From positions 101,309-165,308 of the forward strand of contig CAZRML010000036.1 of NCBI GenBank assembly GCA_964601205.1: 64,000 nt of DNA, read 5' to 3'. The DNA comes from JAQVEM01 sp964601205. Its GTDB lineage: Bacteria; Actinomycetota; Humimicrobiia; Humimicrobiales; Humimicrobiaceae. Of the stretch, positions 24,907-34,956 are shown piece after piece. Position 1 is the first letter of the stretch. Each line of letters opens with the position of its first letter. Under the pieces are notes generated by a model. It made no database searches. It saw nothing but the letters and a program-made list of their open reading frames with translations, and was not told the origin of the DNA. A program made the translations under genes and the position numbers.

Positions 24907-26064
24907 CTAAAGCTTATATCTTAATACAGCTCCGATGCTCCCTGCTTTTGTTAATCTATCATTTCCTTCAATATCAACTATTTCGCAACCCTGACTTAAG
25001 GCATCCTCAACAATTCCATCAACCACATCATTATAAAAGATGAGCTTTCCATCACAATAGGGACATTTCTTCTTATCCTCTATTGTTATATAACCACAAT
25101 CACTGCAAATATAACCACTGTGAGTAAAGTGCCTGTCATATATCAGGGTTTTTATTTGCTCTATCAATAAAGATTTTATTGTGGCATCAATTCCCAGAAC
25201 GCCCATTCCATTGGGATTAAACTCATCAAACAAACTGTTTATAAGATTATTTTTAACTTCTGACTCAAATTTATCAATAACCTCTTTTGCTTTTTCTGCT
25301 ATCAATGAAACATTCGAATCCGGTTCCGCATCAATGTTTCCTATAAGTACGGATTTAAGGTAACTATGCATTAAGTTTCTAAATTTGGGAATTACTTCTT
25401 TTCTACCTGATAATATAATGTAATCAAACTTTTTTCCCTTATAAAGCTCCAGAGTTTTATCATTTATCAGTTTAAAAAAATGATTTAGCTTTTCTTCCAG
25501 CCTTCCGAGTATTTTCTTCTCCCTCAACGCAGCCTGGCTCCTGAAATTGACCTTCGATGGCACATCACTTATAAATGCACCCAGGTATTCATTAACTTCA
25601 CCAAGATAAATAGAATATATCTGAGCTTTCTCTCTATCAACCATAAGTACCCCGTATTTTTTAGAATTATTAATCAAATTTCTAATATTCTGGGTGTAGG
25701 GACTCGGGTCAATTATAATTTTTGACTTCATTATTATAGGCAGGCTGAACTCTTCCCACAGACCATCACCAGAGCAAAAAATTGCCAGGGTTCTCGTTGA
25801 ACCAGCCCTGAACTTATCGTTCACAAATGATTTTATTTTCTCGAAAATCTCATATATCTCCTTTTTATCATTTCTATCAACATTAGTATCAGCCTCCAGC
25901 TTCTCCCTGGCGCTCACGATCATGGAGTTTAATTTTGTCTGATAATTTTTTTTAGAAGTCCTGGAACCATCAACCATTAAATAAATGCTCACCACCGGTT
26001 TACCACCGGGAGCATAATTTAATATTTTTTTAAAACCCGAACTTTTTACTTCCTGATGTAACAT
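24907..26064 (-). CDS. eRF1-like (baeRF/Vms1-type) protein
   Basis: About 385 residues with the three-domain layout of bacterial relatives of archaeo-eukaryotic release factor 1: an N-terminal domain (PVVSIYLMVDG), a central VLRF-like domain (KYGVLMVDREKAQIYSIYLG near 138), and a C-terminal pelota-like domain with a zinc ribbon (CSDCGY and CPYC near 325-345) and DALSQGCEIVDIEG near 358. Such proteins are thought to act on stalled ribosomes or peptidyl-tRNA. No GGQ is seen. ATG 26064 is preferred to TTG 26073 because AGAAAG is then better spaced. The function is inferred from family. Confidence 0.75.
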   Translation of the reverse strand: MLHQEVKSSGFKKILNYAPGGKPVVSIYLMVDGSRTSKKNYQTKLNSMIVSAREKLEADTNVDRNDKKEIYEIFEKIKSFVNDKFRAGSTRTLAIFCSGDGLWEEFSLPIIMKSKIIIDPSPYTQNIRNLINNSKKYGVLMVDREKAQIYSIYLGEVNEYLGAFISDVPSKVNFRSQAALREKKILGRLEEKLNHFFKLINDKTLELYKGKKFDYIILSGRKEVIPKFRNLMHSYLKSVLIGNIDAEPDSNVSLIAEKAKEVIDKFESEVKNNLINSLFDEFNPNGMGVLGIDATIKSLLIEQIKTLIYDRHFTHSGYICSDCGYITIEDKKKCPYCDGKLIFYNDVVDGIVEDALSQGCEIVDIEGNDRLTKAGSIGAVLRYKL

Positions 26065-26212
26065 AAAAACCAACTTTCTATTAATTTATGATATCATCAG
26101 ATATCTTTTTAGAATAAAATATATGTTCTTTTTTATTATTATCTCATAAACTTCCATTTATAACTAAAATTTATTATCATTATACAATATCAATTCAAGA
26201 AAGAGAGCAATT

Positions 26213-27067
26213 GTGTTTGGTTATATAGGATATAAGATCCTTGAATTTATTGTTATTTTAACTCCTTACCCCATAACATATTTTATTGCAGAATTTGGTG
26301 CCAGACTGTGGTTTTCAACAGGCAGCAATGTAAAAACTATAAAAACAAATATATCTAAAGTTCTTGATATTGATTTAAACAGCCCGCAGGTGCACAAAAT
26401 TGCACTCAGGGTTTTTATAAACTGGGCAAAAAACATTGGTGACTTTCTTAAACACTCTATCATCACGGCTGAAGAATTAAAAAGAAGAATAGAAATCAAA
26501 GGTCTGGATAACCTGGATAATGCCTTAAAAAAAGGAAAGGGCGTGGTCATATTTACAGCCCATATCGGAAATTTTGAGTGGGGTGCGTGCAGACTTGCTG
26601 TCGAAGGATATAAGATATGGGGTGTCAGTATCTACAGGGAGAACAACCTCACCAGAAAATTTTTTGAAAAAAAAAGATTATCCAAAGGGCTTAAGACCCT
26701 TTACATAAATAAAATTTTAAATATTTTTAGAATACTAAAAAACAATGAAATAATAGCCATACCCTCCGACTGGGACCCCACCGGCCAGGCCGCCAGGCCC
26801 TTTAAATTCTTTGGGAAAACTGCTTACTTTCCTACAGGTGCAGTGCAGATTGCACTAAGATCCGGCGCACAGTTATTACCGAGTTTTATCTGGAGAAAAG
26901 ATAAATACAGTCATTTTCAGATAATCGGCAGTCCGATAAAATTAACACAGAAAGGAAACAGGGAAACACTCATTAACAAAAACACCGAGAAAACCCTAAA
27001 AGTCATGGAAAAATATGTACACAGCCACATTTCAGAATGGGAAATGTTTCATAACATATGGGAATAA
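26213..27067 (+). CDS. HtrB/LpxL-type (or PatA-like) lysophospholipid acyltransferase
   Basis: A 284-residue membrane-associated acyltransferase starting at GTG after AAGAAAGAGA. The catalytic HX4E motif is FTAHIGNFEWGACRLA near residue 116; IAIPSDWDPTGQAARPFKFFG near 180-200 corresponds to the acceptor/substrate site of LpxL-like enzymes. The N-terminal segment is hydrophobic (ILEFIVILTPYPITYFIAEF). In Gram-negatives the family acylates lipid A; in actinobacteria PatA acylates phosphatidylinositol mannosides. Which applies depends on the organism's envelope. Confidence 0.9.
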   Translation: MFGYIGYKILEFIVILTPYPITYFIAEFGARLWFSTGSNVKTIKTNISKVLDIDLNSPQVHKIALRVFINWAKNIGDFLKHSIITAEELKRRIEIKGLDNLDNALKKGKGVVIFTAHIGNFEWGACRLAVEGYKIWGVSIYRENNLTRKFFEKKRLSKGLKTLYINKILNIFRILKNNEIIAIPSDWDPTGQAARPFKFFGKTAYFPTGAVQIALRSGAQLLPSFIWRKDKYSHFQIIGSPIKLTQKGNRETLINKNTEKTLKVMEKYVHSHISEWEMFHNIWE

Positions 27068-27193
27068 CAGGTCCGGAAATTCAGGTATATAAAGGAAATT
27101 TATTTATTTGCAATTTACTATTGAGTATATGTATACTTTAATATTATAACACTTACAGCCATCATATTTTTTATACAGTTAATAACAATTAAA

Positions 27194-30022
27194 TTGAAAA
27201 TAAAAGCAAAAAATAAAAACAGCAAATCCGCGTCAGAAAGTGACTATTTTAGCGGTATACCCTGGCATAACAAATCCATAGAAGAGGTTACGGGTGAGCT
27301 AAGCACCAGCCCTAAAACCGGTCTTAGCGTAAAAGAAGCCGAAAACAGAATTCTAAAATACGGGTATAATGAGCTTGAAGAGAAAAAAGGCAGGACACCT
27401 TTTAGAATATTCATTTCCCAGTTTAATGATTTTATGATATGGATACTTATTGCTGCTGCCTTCATTTCCGGAATAATCATAAGGGAAATTACCGATGCAA
27501 TCGTAATCCTTGCCATACTGATATTAAACTCGGTTCTGGGCTTTATCCAGGAATTCCGTGCAGAAAAGGCCCTGAGCGCTTTAAAGGAACTTGCCTCACC
27601 CAGCGCTCTGGTAATACGGGATGGCAGGGAGAAAAATATACATTCCAAAGACCTGGTCCCGGGAGATATTATTAAACTAACAGCAGGGGACCTGGTTCCT
27701 GCAGATTGCAGAATAATTGAACAGACGAACCTGCGGGTCAATGAATCAATCCTTACCGGTGAATCCATACCGCTGAACAAGATTGCCGATACATTAAATA
27801 AAGAAAATCCTCCGCTCGGAGATAAAAAAAACATGCTCTTCAGTGGCACCACTATAGTCAAGGGCAGGTGTGTTGCAGCTGTTACCGGTACGGGACAACA
27901 CACCGAAATCGGTAAAATTGCCAGCATGGTTCAGGAGGATGAAGAATCCACACCTCTTCAAATTGAACTAAAATCTGTTGGTAAAAAAATCGGGATAATA
28001 TGTCTTGCGGTAAGCGCAATTGTCTTTTTGTCCGGGATACTCAAGGGTAATTCAGTAGCACAGATGTTCCTGGTTGCGGTCGCACTGGCAGTTGCTTCAA
28101 TACCCGAAGGACTTCCCGCTATAGTTACGGTATCTCTTGCTCTTGGCGTTCAGAAAATGGCAAAAAACAACGCTATAGTTAGAAAACTGAGCTCTGTAGA
28201 AACTCTCGGAAGTATATCGGTTATATGCACGGACAAAACAGGCACTCTTACTAAAAACAAAATGATGGTCAGAAAAATATATTCGGGGTCCGATGCTGTC
28301 TCTGATTATGATAAGTTCATAGAAGAATATAACAGGAAGAACGCCCCTGGCAATATTCTAAATTCCAAAAATATTAAAAGTAATAATGCTTTAAACCTGT
28401 TACTTAAAAATGCCTTACTCTGCAATGATGCTTACTACACCGATAAGGAAGCAGGACAAATTACTGGAGACCCTACCGAAGCAGCTCTGATTGAGCTGGG
28501 AAGTTTTTTCTCAATGGATAAAAGCGAACTGGAAAAAGTTTATCCAAGAAAAGGAGAGGAGCCTTTTGATTCTGAACGTAAAATGATGACTACTGTCAGT
28601 GAAATTCCTCCTGAAGAAAGAAATAATAACCAGAAATACATTTTATTTTCCAAAGGAGCTCCCGAAGTAATACTGGCGAAATGCACCGGGATAATTAAGA
28701 ATGGAAAAATACAGAACCTCAGCGATGAAGAAAGAGAAAAAATAAACAATAACAACCTCCTTCTGGCAGGTAAAGCTATGAGAAATCTTGGCTTTGCTTT
28801 TAAGCCACTTGAAAATTTTTCCCCGGAAATGGAAGTAAAAGAAGCAGAAGAAGGTTTTGTTTACCTGGGTTTGGTAGGAATGATTGACCCTCCGCGCCCC
28901 GAAGTCTATGACGCCATTGAAAAATGCAGGAGGGCCAACATAGGGATTATTATGGTAACCGGCGACCATAAAATAACCGCACGCGCTATTGGAGAGGAAC
29001 TGGGCATACTTGGACCGGAAGATAAGATTATTGATGGCTCCGAATTTGATACACTGACAGGAGAAGAACTTGAAGAACAGATAGAGAATATCAAAATTTT
29101 TGCCAGGGTATCCCCATCCAACAAAGTTGATATTGTTGGAGCATTAAAGAAAAAAAATCATATAGTGGCTATGACAGGTGATGGCATAAATGATGCCCCC
29201 TCATTAAAAAAAGCAGATATCGGCGTAGCCATGGGCATAGTGGGTACTGATGTCAGTAAAGAGTCTAGTGATATGATTCTAACTGATGATAATTTCGCCA
29301 CCATAGTTAAAGCCGTAAAACAGGGCAGGGTTATATATGACAACCTGAAAAAATTTATTTTATTTCTGCTCTCCTGTAATATTTCCGAAGTTCTTCTAAT
29401 GTTTATTTCAATACTTGTCGGTGACTATGTATTCTTTCTCATTACCGGAGATAAGGGTTTCCTTTACATCCCGCTTCTGCCAGTGCAAATTCTGTGGATG
29501 AACCTTATTACCGACGGGCTTCCGGCAATGGCGCTGGGAATAGACCCGCCTGAAAAGAATATAATGGATAGAAAAGCAACCAAAAGCAGGGAGCATATCC
29601 TGAGCAGGAGCGGTCTTACCCTGATACTGTGGCAGGGATTAATTTTAACATCAGGAGCGCTTTTTATATATTTTGCAGGACCTCTCATTTTTAATACCAG
29701 TAATTTTGAGCTCGACCGCGGGATTTTCCAGACTTCAGTTTTTACTACTCTGGTATTAACCCAGCTCCTTCACACTTTTAATTTCAGATTCAAAAGCAGT
29801 GGTATTTTCAGAAGGGATATTTTTGAAAATAAATTTCTTGATCTTGCAGTAGTTGCATCTATTTTGCTCCATGTAGCAATAATTTATGTCCCCTGGTTCC
29901 AGAACATATTTAAAACCACCGCACTCGGCCTGTACAACTGGCTTTTAATTATTATATGCTCTGTAACAAGCGTCCTGATAATAAATTTCGTAAACATAAT
30001 TATCTATAAAAGGGGAAATTAA
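27194..30022 (+). CDS. P-type cation ATPase, calcium (SERCA/PMCA) subtype
   Basis: A 942-residue P2-type pump. Motifs: LTGESIPLNK (actuator TGES near 192), PEGLPAIVTVSLALG in membrane span 4 near 302, the phosphorylated Asp in CTDKTGTLTKNKMM near 345, KGAPEVIL near 487 and TGDGINDAPSLKKADIGVAMG near 660. Six C-terminal membrane segments include NISEVLLMF and WMNLITDGLPAMALG typical of Ca2+ pumps. The start is a TTG at 27194 with no ribosome site, a TATACA lying 16 bp upstream. It exports Ca2+ or a similar cation using ATP; substrate assignment is by motif. Confidence 0.93.
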   Translation: MKIKAKNKNSKSASESDYFSGIPWHNKSIEEVTGELSTSPKTGLSVKEAENRILKYGYNELEEKKGRTPFRIFISQFNDFMIWILIAAAFISGIIIREITDAIVILAILILNSVLGFIQEFRAEKALSALKELASPSALVIRDGREKNIHSKDLVPGDIIKLTAGDLVPADCRIIEQTNLRVNESILTGESIPLNKIADTLNKENPPLGDKKNMLFSGTTIVKGRCVAAVTGTGQHTEIGKIASMVQEDEESTPLQIELKSVGKKIGIICLAVSAIVFLSGILKGNSVAQMFLVAVALAVASIPEGLPAIVTVSLALGVQKMAKNNAIVRKLSSVETLGSISVICTDKTGTLTKNKMMVRKIYSGSDAVSDYDKFIEEYNRKNAPGNILNSKNIKSNNALNLLLKNALLCNDAYYTDKEAGQITGDPTEAALIELGSFFSMDKSELEKVYPRKGEEPFDSERKMMTTVSEIPPEERNNNQKYILFSKGAPEVILAKCTGIIKNGKIQNLSDEEREKINNNNLLLAGKAMRNLGFAFKPLENFSPEMEVKEAEEGFVYLGLVGMIDPPRPEVYDAIEKCRRANIGIIMVTGDHKITARAIGEELGILGPEDKIIDGSEFDTLTGEELEEQIENIKIFARVSPSNKVDIVGALKKKNHIVAMTGDGINDAPSLKKADIGVAMGIVGTDVSKESSDMILTDDNFATIVKAVKQGRVIYDNLKKFILFLLSCNISEVLLMFISILVGDYVFFLITGDKGFLYIPLLPVQILWMNLITDGLPAMALGIDPPEKNIMDRKATKSREHILSRSGLTLILWQGLILTSGALFIYFAGPLIFNTSNFELDRGIFQTSVFTTLVLTQLLHTFNFRFKSSGIFRRDIFENKFLDLAVVASILLHVAIIYVPWFQNIFKTTALGLYNWLLIIICSVTSVLIINFVNIIIYKRGN

Positions 30023-30168
30023 ACGGGTATTAATAATTATAATTCAATTTTATATTATAATTTATCGACCGCAGATTCTAAATACAGAAAATAATAAAAC
30101 TCTTATGCTCCATTTTAAAAATTCCTCTAATATATTATTATATATTACAATTATCTAAATTTTTATTC

Positions 30169-30174
30169 TATAAA
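30169..30174 (+). promoter_or_regulatory. -10 box of a leaderless-looking ABC operon
   Basis: TATAAA ends 6 bp before the ATG at 30181, so transcription would start at or beside the start codon. No ribosome site is present. The 30023-30168 spacer is very AT-rich and holds nothing else I can support. Confidence 0.5.
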
Positions 30175-30180
30175 AGCATA

Positions 30181-31110
30181 ATGGATTCAATAGTAATAAA
30201 AGACCTGGTTAAAAGATACGGGAACAAAACAGTTCTGGATAATTTAAACCTCAATATAAAAGAGGGTGAGTTTTACTGTCTTATGGGTCCAAATGGTTCG
30301 GGTAAAACCACCCTTTCTTCAATTATTGCTTCCATAGGGACCCAGAACAGCGGAACGGTAGAAATATACGGCAAAAAGCCCTTCAGGGTAAAAGAAATGA
30401 TAGGCTACCTGCCCCAGGAGAATTTCTCGGATTCATATCTAACAGGAAAAGAGAATCTGGTGTATTTTGCAAGAATGCTTGGATATAAAAAAAGAGATGC
30501 ACTGGCAACTGTTAATGACATTATGGGTAAAATCGGTCTATTAGAAGATGCCAGTAAGAGGGTCAGCAGATATTCAGGAGGTATGAGAAAAAGGCTGGAA
30601 CTTGCTACAATACTTTTCCCCGGAATAAAAATTTTAATCCTTGATGAGCCGACCACAGGGCTTGACCCGTCAGCAAGAAGAAATTTTTTTGGCCTTATTG
30701 ATTCAATAAAAGACAGCACAACTACCATACTGCTTATAAGCCATATCGGATCTGACGCAGAACAAGCATCAAAGGTAGGCCTAATGGATGAAGGTAGGAT
30801 TATTGCAGAGGGAACACCGGAGGAACTCAAGAAAAATACCAACCTTAAAAACATAATAAATGTGGATGTATTAATAAAAAACGACGAAATAAAAGAAATT
30901 CTCAGAGTTTTTAATAAGGAAGAAGTGCTTCAGGAAACCGAAAAGGGATTCAAAATTTACACAGACCAAACTGCCGAAATTATCCCTGAAATAGTAAGAA
31001 GCATTGAAAAAAGGGGATATAAAGTAGCCGAGATAGGTTCTGTAGTGCCATCACTGGAAGACGTATTTTTTAAGCTTACAGGAAAATCAGTAAGGGAGGA
31101 AAAGATTTGA
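30181..31110 (+). CDS. ABC transporter ATP-binding protein
   Basis: A 309-residue ATPase with Walker A MGPNGSGKTTLSS near residue 36, the Q-loop in GYLPQENF near 79, signature YSGGMRKRLELA near 135 and Walker B ILILDEPTTGLDPSA near 156, followed by the switch His in LLISHIG. The 90-residue C-terminal extension is like those of multidrug or antibiotic exporter ATPases. It overlaps the permease gene by 4 bp, so both are made together as a simple ABC-2 exporter. The substrate is unknown. Confidence 0.93.
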   Translation: MDSIVIKDLVKRYGNKTVLDNLNLNIKEGEFYCLMGPNGSGKTTLSSIIASIGTQNSGTVEIYGKKPFRVKEMIGYLPQENFSDSYLTGKENLVYFARMLGYKKRDALATVNDIMGKIGLLEDASKRVSRYSGGMRKRLELATILFPGIKILILDEPTTGLDPSARRNFFGLIDSIKDSTTTILLISHIGSDAEQASKVGLMDEGRIIAEGTPEELKKNTNLKNIINVDVLIKNDEIKEILRVFNKEEVLQETEKGFKIYTDQTAEIIPEIVRSIEKRGYKVAEIGSVVPSLEDVFFKLTGKSVREEKI

Positions 31111-31874
31111 ATCAGATTTCTGCCACATTTACTAAAGGAATTAAAGATTACCTTACAAGCATATCGGCTCTTTTCTGGGTAATTGCCTGGCCCATTATCT
31201 GGTTATTCCTCGGGGTATTTGTTTTCATTGTCGGGGTGCCTGAAGAATATATTGCTCTTGCCAGAGGAAAAGTCACTATATCAATGATAACTTTCTCTTT
31301 TGTGGTTGCAGGCATGACAAGCCTTGCTGCCAATATTTCCGAAGATAGATACAAAGGTCTTTTCTTAAAATTAAAATCAATGCCTGTACAACCCTGGAAA
31401 GATTCAATAGGAAGAATACTTTCGGTTTTGTTTTTTTCAATTATAAGCGTTTTCATAATATTAATAATAGGAATTGCAATAGGAGCCAGATTTTCTTTTG
31501 ACATCCTGGATCTCTTCAAAGCAACAGGTTTTTTATTGCTTGGCATTCTTGCCTCTGCAGGAGTCGGACTTATCTGCGGAACACTTTTTAAAAGTGTCCA
31601 GGGCGCTATAATGACAGCAGTCGGCATAGCCGTTATAACTTCGGCAATTTCAGGTATATTTTTTGATTACAGTCTTCTTCCTGAGATACTTCAGACTTTT
31701 GCAAGATACTGGCCGATGTCTTCATCCAATGCAATTATTGGTTACTACCTCACAGGAAGCTCTGGTTTTGAGGCCACCTCTGCTTTAAATATTTCCCTTA
31801 ATGTTGTAATATCTCTACTATTCTTTTCTGCCGGACTTATTATTTATTCCATATACTGCTGGAGAAAAGAGTAA
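31107..31874 (+). CDS. ABC-2 type transporter permease
   Basis: A 255-residue integral membrane protein with six hydrophobic segments (ALFWVIAWPIIWLFLGVFVF near 18, SVLFFSIISVFIILIIGIAI near 110, and a final FSAGLIIYSIYCW). It begins at TTG 31107, overlapping the ATPase stop. The ABC-2 fold and pairing with a single ATPase gene indicate an exporter of a drug, lipid or polysaccharide; nothing in the sequence identifies which. Confidence 0.9.
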   Translation: MNQISATFTKGIKDYLTSISALFWVIAWPIIWLFLGVFVFIVGVPEEYIALARGKVTISMITFSFVVAGMTSLAANISEDRYKGLFLKLKSMPVQPWKDSIGRILSVLFFSIISVFIILIIGIAIGARFSFDILDLFKATGFLLLGILASAGVGLICGTLFKSVQGAIMTAVGIAVITSAISGIFFDYSLLPEILQTFARYWPMSSSNAIIGYYLTGSSGFEATSALNISLNVVISLLFFSAGLIIYSIYCWRKE

Positions 31875-31931
31875 TTACTAAAAAGATATGTTATGATTTT
31901 TATATAAAAAATTAATCGTAATATTTAGCCA

Positions 31932-32471
31932 GTGTCAGTAAGGAAAAAAATTAACAACTCAATACTTGAACTAACCACCGGTGATATAACCGTTGAAGAG
32001 ACCGGAGCAATAGTAAATGCTGCAAACACTGCTCTTTCTCCCGGCGGAGGAGTATCCGGAGCAATACACAGGGCAGCAGGACCGGGGCTGTGGGAAGAAT
32101 GCAGGAATCTCGGAGGATGCAAAACAGGTGAGGCAAAATTAACCGGCGGATATAATCTTAAGGCAAAATATGTAATTCATACCGTGGGCCCGGTATACAG
32201 CGGAAGAGCAGGTGACGGTGATGATTTAAAAAACAGTTATTATAACAGCCTGCTCCTTGCCAGTCAGAATAATATTAAAAGTATAGCCTTTCCATCTATA
32301 AGCACGGGAATTTTTGGATATCCTACCGGAGACGCATCAGTTATTGCCCTGGGAACCATTATTGATTTCCTTAAAGAACACCGGGAAATTGAACTGGTAA
32401 AAATGGTTCTTTTTTCTGACACAGACTATCACACTTACAGTTTATCACTTGAAAAGGTTTTAAAAGATTAA
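31932..32471 (+). CDS. Macro-domain ADP-ribose hydrolase-like protein
   Basis: A 179-residue macro domain. The ADP-ribose-binding motifs are IVNAANTALSPGGGVSGAIH near residue 30, YVIHTVGPVYSG near 76 and FPSISTGIFGYPTGDA near 115, all typical of the YmdB/MacroD class that hydrolyses O-acetyl-ADP-ribose or removes ADP-ribose from proteins. The start is a GTG with no ribosome site, 7 bp after a TAATAT. The convergent nrdJ gene ends 12 bp beyond its stop. No ADP-ribosyltransferase lies nearby. Confidence 0.92.
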   Translation: MSVRKKINNSILELTTGDITVEETGAIVNAANTALSPGGGVSGAIHRAAGPGLWEECRNLGGCKTGEAKLTGGYNLKAKYVIHTVGPVYSGRAGDGDDLKNSYYNSLLLASQNNIKSIAFPSISTGIFGYPTGDASVIALGTIIDFLKEHREIELVKMVLFSDTDYHTYSLSLEKVLKD

Positions 32472-32483
32472 AATATATAACCA

Positions 32484-34841
32484 CTAAGAGCACTTAGAAT
32501 AACCACAGTGCCTGCACAAATAACAGCCGCCCTCCGGTTCCATTATTTCCCCGCATTCAGGACATACTACAAGTGACCTCGGACCGCTGGTTGCCCCCAG
32601 CTCAAACTTATCAGTACCATCAAAGTAATAATCTATGGCTTTTGCTATAGCATCGGGGCAGGAAAGAACATGAGTCTCAGGATCTGCAATACAGGTAGCA
32701 CATCTTATTCCTTTGAGCTGGTCCTTTATTGATTCAAGGTCTATGCCTGACCTTATGGCTATACTTATAAGCCTGCCAACAGCTTCCGTCAGTGCGGCAC
32801 ATCCCTCTTCACCGGTATTGGTAAATACCTCACATATCCCATTTTCATCAGAATTAATCGTCACATAAAGCTTACCACAATTTCCTATTTTGTATTTTTT
32901 GGTCATGCCATAAGTGACTTCCGGTCTCGGGCGGGGCGTGATTTTTTCCTCCGTTGATTCTTCTTTCTTTGCATTCGGGATTTCTGGCCTGATTTTATTT
33001 ACTCCCACTGATTTTTTGCCTTCTCCTGACATCACCGGCTTGCCTCCTGCAGCTTTCTCCTTTCTTTCAACCTGTAAAACCTGGCTTTCCCTGCTGCTGT
33101 CACGGTATATAGTTATGCCCTTGCAGCCCAGCCTGTAGGCAAGCATATAAGCATCCTCTACATCCCGGACAGTTGCCTCACTTGAGAAATTCACGGTTTT
33201 TGAAACAGCATTATCCACATATTTCTGAAATACAGCCTGTGTCCTTACATGCCAGGTCGGGTTTATCTCGTGGGCTATAACAAATATTCTCCTGTATTTT
33301 GAGGGAACTTCATCCACGCCTTCAAGATTTCCCTTCTCTGCTATTTTCTTCATAAGCTCTTCACTATAAAATCCTTCTTCTATGGCTATCTTTTTAAAAT
33401 ACTTATTAACCTCAACCAGCCTATCGTTGTCCATAACATTTTTAATAAATGATATAGCAAATATTGGCTCTACCCCGCTTGAACAATCAGCAATAATGCT
33501 TAAGGTTCCGGTAGGGGCGATCGTGGTAGTGGTTGCATTTCTAATCTCATAACCATCAGGGCTATCATATACACTACCCTTAAAATTGGGGAACACACCT
33601 TTTTCTTTTGCCAGTTCTTTTGATGCATTTTTGGATTCATCCTGAATAAAACTCATTATTTTCTGTGCGAGCTCCAGGGCTTCCTCGCTGTCGTAAGGTA
33701 TCCCGAGAATTATCAACAAATCAGCATATCCCATAACTCCCAATCCAATTTTTCTGTTTCCAAGTGCCATCTCATCTATTTTATCCAGAGGATACTTGCT
33801 CTTATCAATAACATCATCTAAATATCTTACTGCTATATGGACAACCTTCTTTAATTTATCGTAGTTTACCTCTTTTGTCCCTTCTTCCTCTCTCACCATA
33901 TTTGCAAGATTAATTGACCCCAGGTTGCAGGCTTCATAAGGGAGAAGTGGCTGTTCACCGCATGGATTGGTGCTTTCAATCTGGCCAAGGTGTGGCGTGG
34001 GGTTATCTTTATTTAACCTGTCCAGAAATACAATTCCGGGGTCTCCATTCTTCCAGGCATGCTCAACAATTTTGCTGAACACTTCCTTTGCATTATATTT
34101 ATCTACTACTTCTCTGGTTCTTGGATTTATAATCTCATACTCATCATCATCTTCAACCGCCTTCATAAACTTCTCTGTTACCCCTACAGAAATATTAAAA
34201 TTGGTTAGTTTATCATTATCTTCTTTAGAAGTTATAAAATCCAGAATATCAGGATGGTCCACTCTTAATATGCCCATGTTTGCCCCTCTTCTTGTCCCAC
34301 CCTGCTTTATTGTATCCGTTGCAGCATTAAAAACAGTCATGAAAGAAATTGGTCCGCTTGAGACTCCTTTGGTTGAAAGCACTACATCATTTTTCGGCCT
34401 TATATTAGAAAAGGAATATCCCACGCCTCCTCCGGATTTCTGTATCAGCGCAGTTTCCTTCAGTGCCTCAAAAATGTCATTCATGGAATCCCCTACCGGA
34501 AGCACGAAACAGGCAGCAAGCTGCTGGAGTTCTTTACCGGCATTCATTAGCGTTGGCGAATTTGGAAGAAAATCAAGGTCAGTCATTATATCAAAAAACT
34601 CTTTTTCTATTTCTTTTATTTCCTCTTCTGTTTTACCATATTCCTTCTCAGCTGAAGCAACATTTCTGGCAACTCTTATAAACATATCCCTGGGCGTTTC
34701 AAGAAGAATTCCTTCTTCATCTCTTTTTAAATATCTTCTCTCCAGAACCTTTACAGCATTTTCAGACAATCTTATTTCCTTATTGAGGTAATAATCAAAT
34801 TTTTCCTTTTTCCCGGTCTCCTTTATATTTTCTTTTTCCAT
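32484..34841 (-). CDS. nrdJ: Adenosylcobalamin-dependent ribonucleotide reductase (class II)
   Basis: About 785 residues. The reductase core shows LPNSPTLMNAGKELQQLAAC near 93-112, STNPCGEQPLLPYEACNLGS near 297 (substrate-loop and active-site Cys region) and ATTTTIAPTGTLSIIADCSS near 440. The C-terminus has TSGPRSLVVCPECGEIM and a four-Cys zinc ribbon (CYLCRHCGYSKC), the NrdJ redox tail. It makes dNTPs without oxygen, needing B12. ATG 34841, spaced 8 nt after GGAGGT, is better than TTG 34844. The promoter carries two NrdR boxes; no cobalamin riboswitch is seen. Confidence 0.96.
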   Translation of the reverse strand: MEKENIKETGKKEKFDYYLNKEIRLSENAVKVLERRYLKRDEEGILLETPRDMFIRVARNVASAEKEYGKTEEEIKEIEKEFFDIMTDLDFLPNSPTLMNAGKELQQLAACFVLPVGDSMNDIFEALKETALIQKSGGGVGYSFSNIRPKNDVVLSTKGVSSGPISFMTVFNAATDTIKQGGTRRGANMGILRVDHPDILDFITSKEDNDKLTNFNISVGVTEKFMKAVEDDDEYEIINPRTREVVDKYNAKEVFSKIVEHAWKNGDPGIVFLDRLNKDNPTPHLGQIESTNPCGEQPLLPYEACNLGSINLANMVREEEGTKEVNYDKLKKVVHIAVRYLDDVIDKSKYPLDKIDEMALGNRKIGLGVMGYADLLIILGIPYDSEEALELAQKIMSFIQDESKNASKELAKEKGVFPNFKGSVYDSPDGYEIRNATTTTIAPTGTLSIIADCSSGVEPIFAISFIKNVMDNDRLVEVNKYFKKIAIEEGFYSEELMKKIAEKGNLEGVDEVPSKYRRIFVIAHEINPTWHVRTQAVFQKYVDNAVSKTVNFSSEATVRDVEDAYMLAYRLGCKGITIYRDSSRESQVLQVERKEKAAGGKPVMSGEGKKSVGVNKIRPEIPNAKKEESTEEKITPRPRPEVTYGMTKKYKIGNCGKLYVTINSDENGICEVFTNTGEEGCAALTEAVGRLISIAIRSGIDLESIKDQLKGIRCATCIADPETHVLSCPDAIAKAIDYYFDGTDKFELGATSGPRSLVVCPECGEIMEPEGGCYLCRHCGYSKCS

Positions 34842-34932
34842 CAACAGGTACCTCCAGAGAATTTAAATTTAATAATTAAATTAATTAAAATAAAAATTAA
34901 CCGCAAAACAATTTTTTAGAATATTTAAATTG

Positions 34933-34948
34933 ACTCATCATATTGTGT
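34933..34948 (-). promoter_or_regulatory. NrdR box 1 (weaker)
   Basis: ACTCATCATATTGTGT matches about 13 of 16 positions of the NrdR box consensus acaCwAtATaTwgtgt. It lies just downstream of the nrdJ -10, around the expected transcription start, and begins 32 bp (three helical turns) from box 2. Confidence 0.75.
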
Positions 34949-34956
34949 ACATAATT

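Noticed and set aside
34845..34932. Cobalamin riboswitch before the B12-dependent reductase
   Set aside because: The leader is short and AT-rich; no B12-box-like sequence is visible, and NrdR boxes explain regulation.
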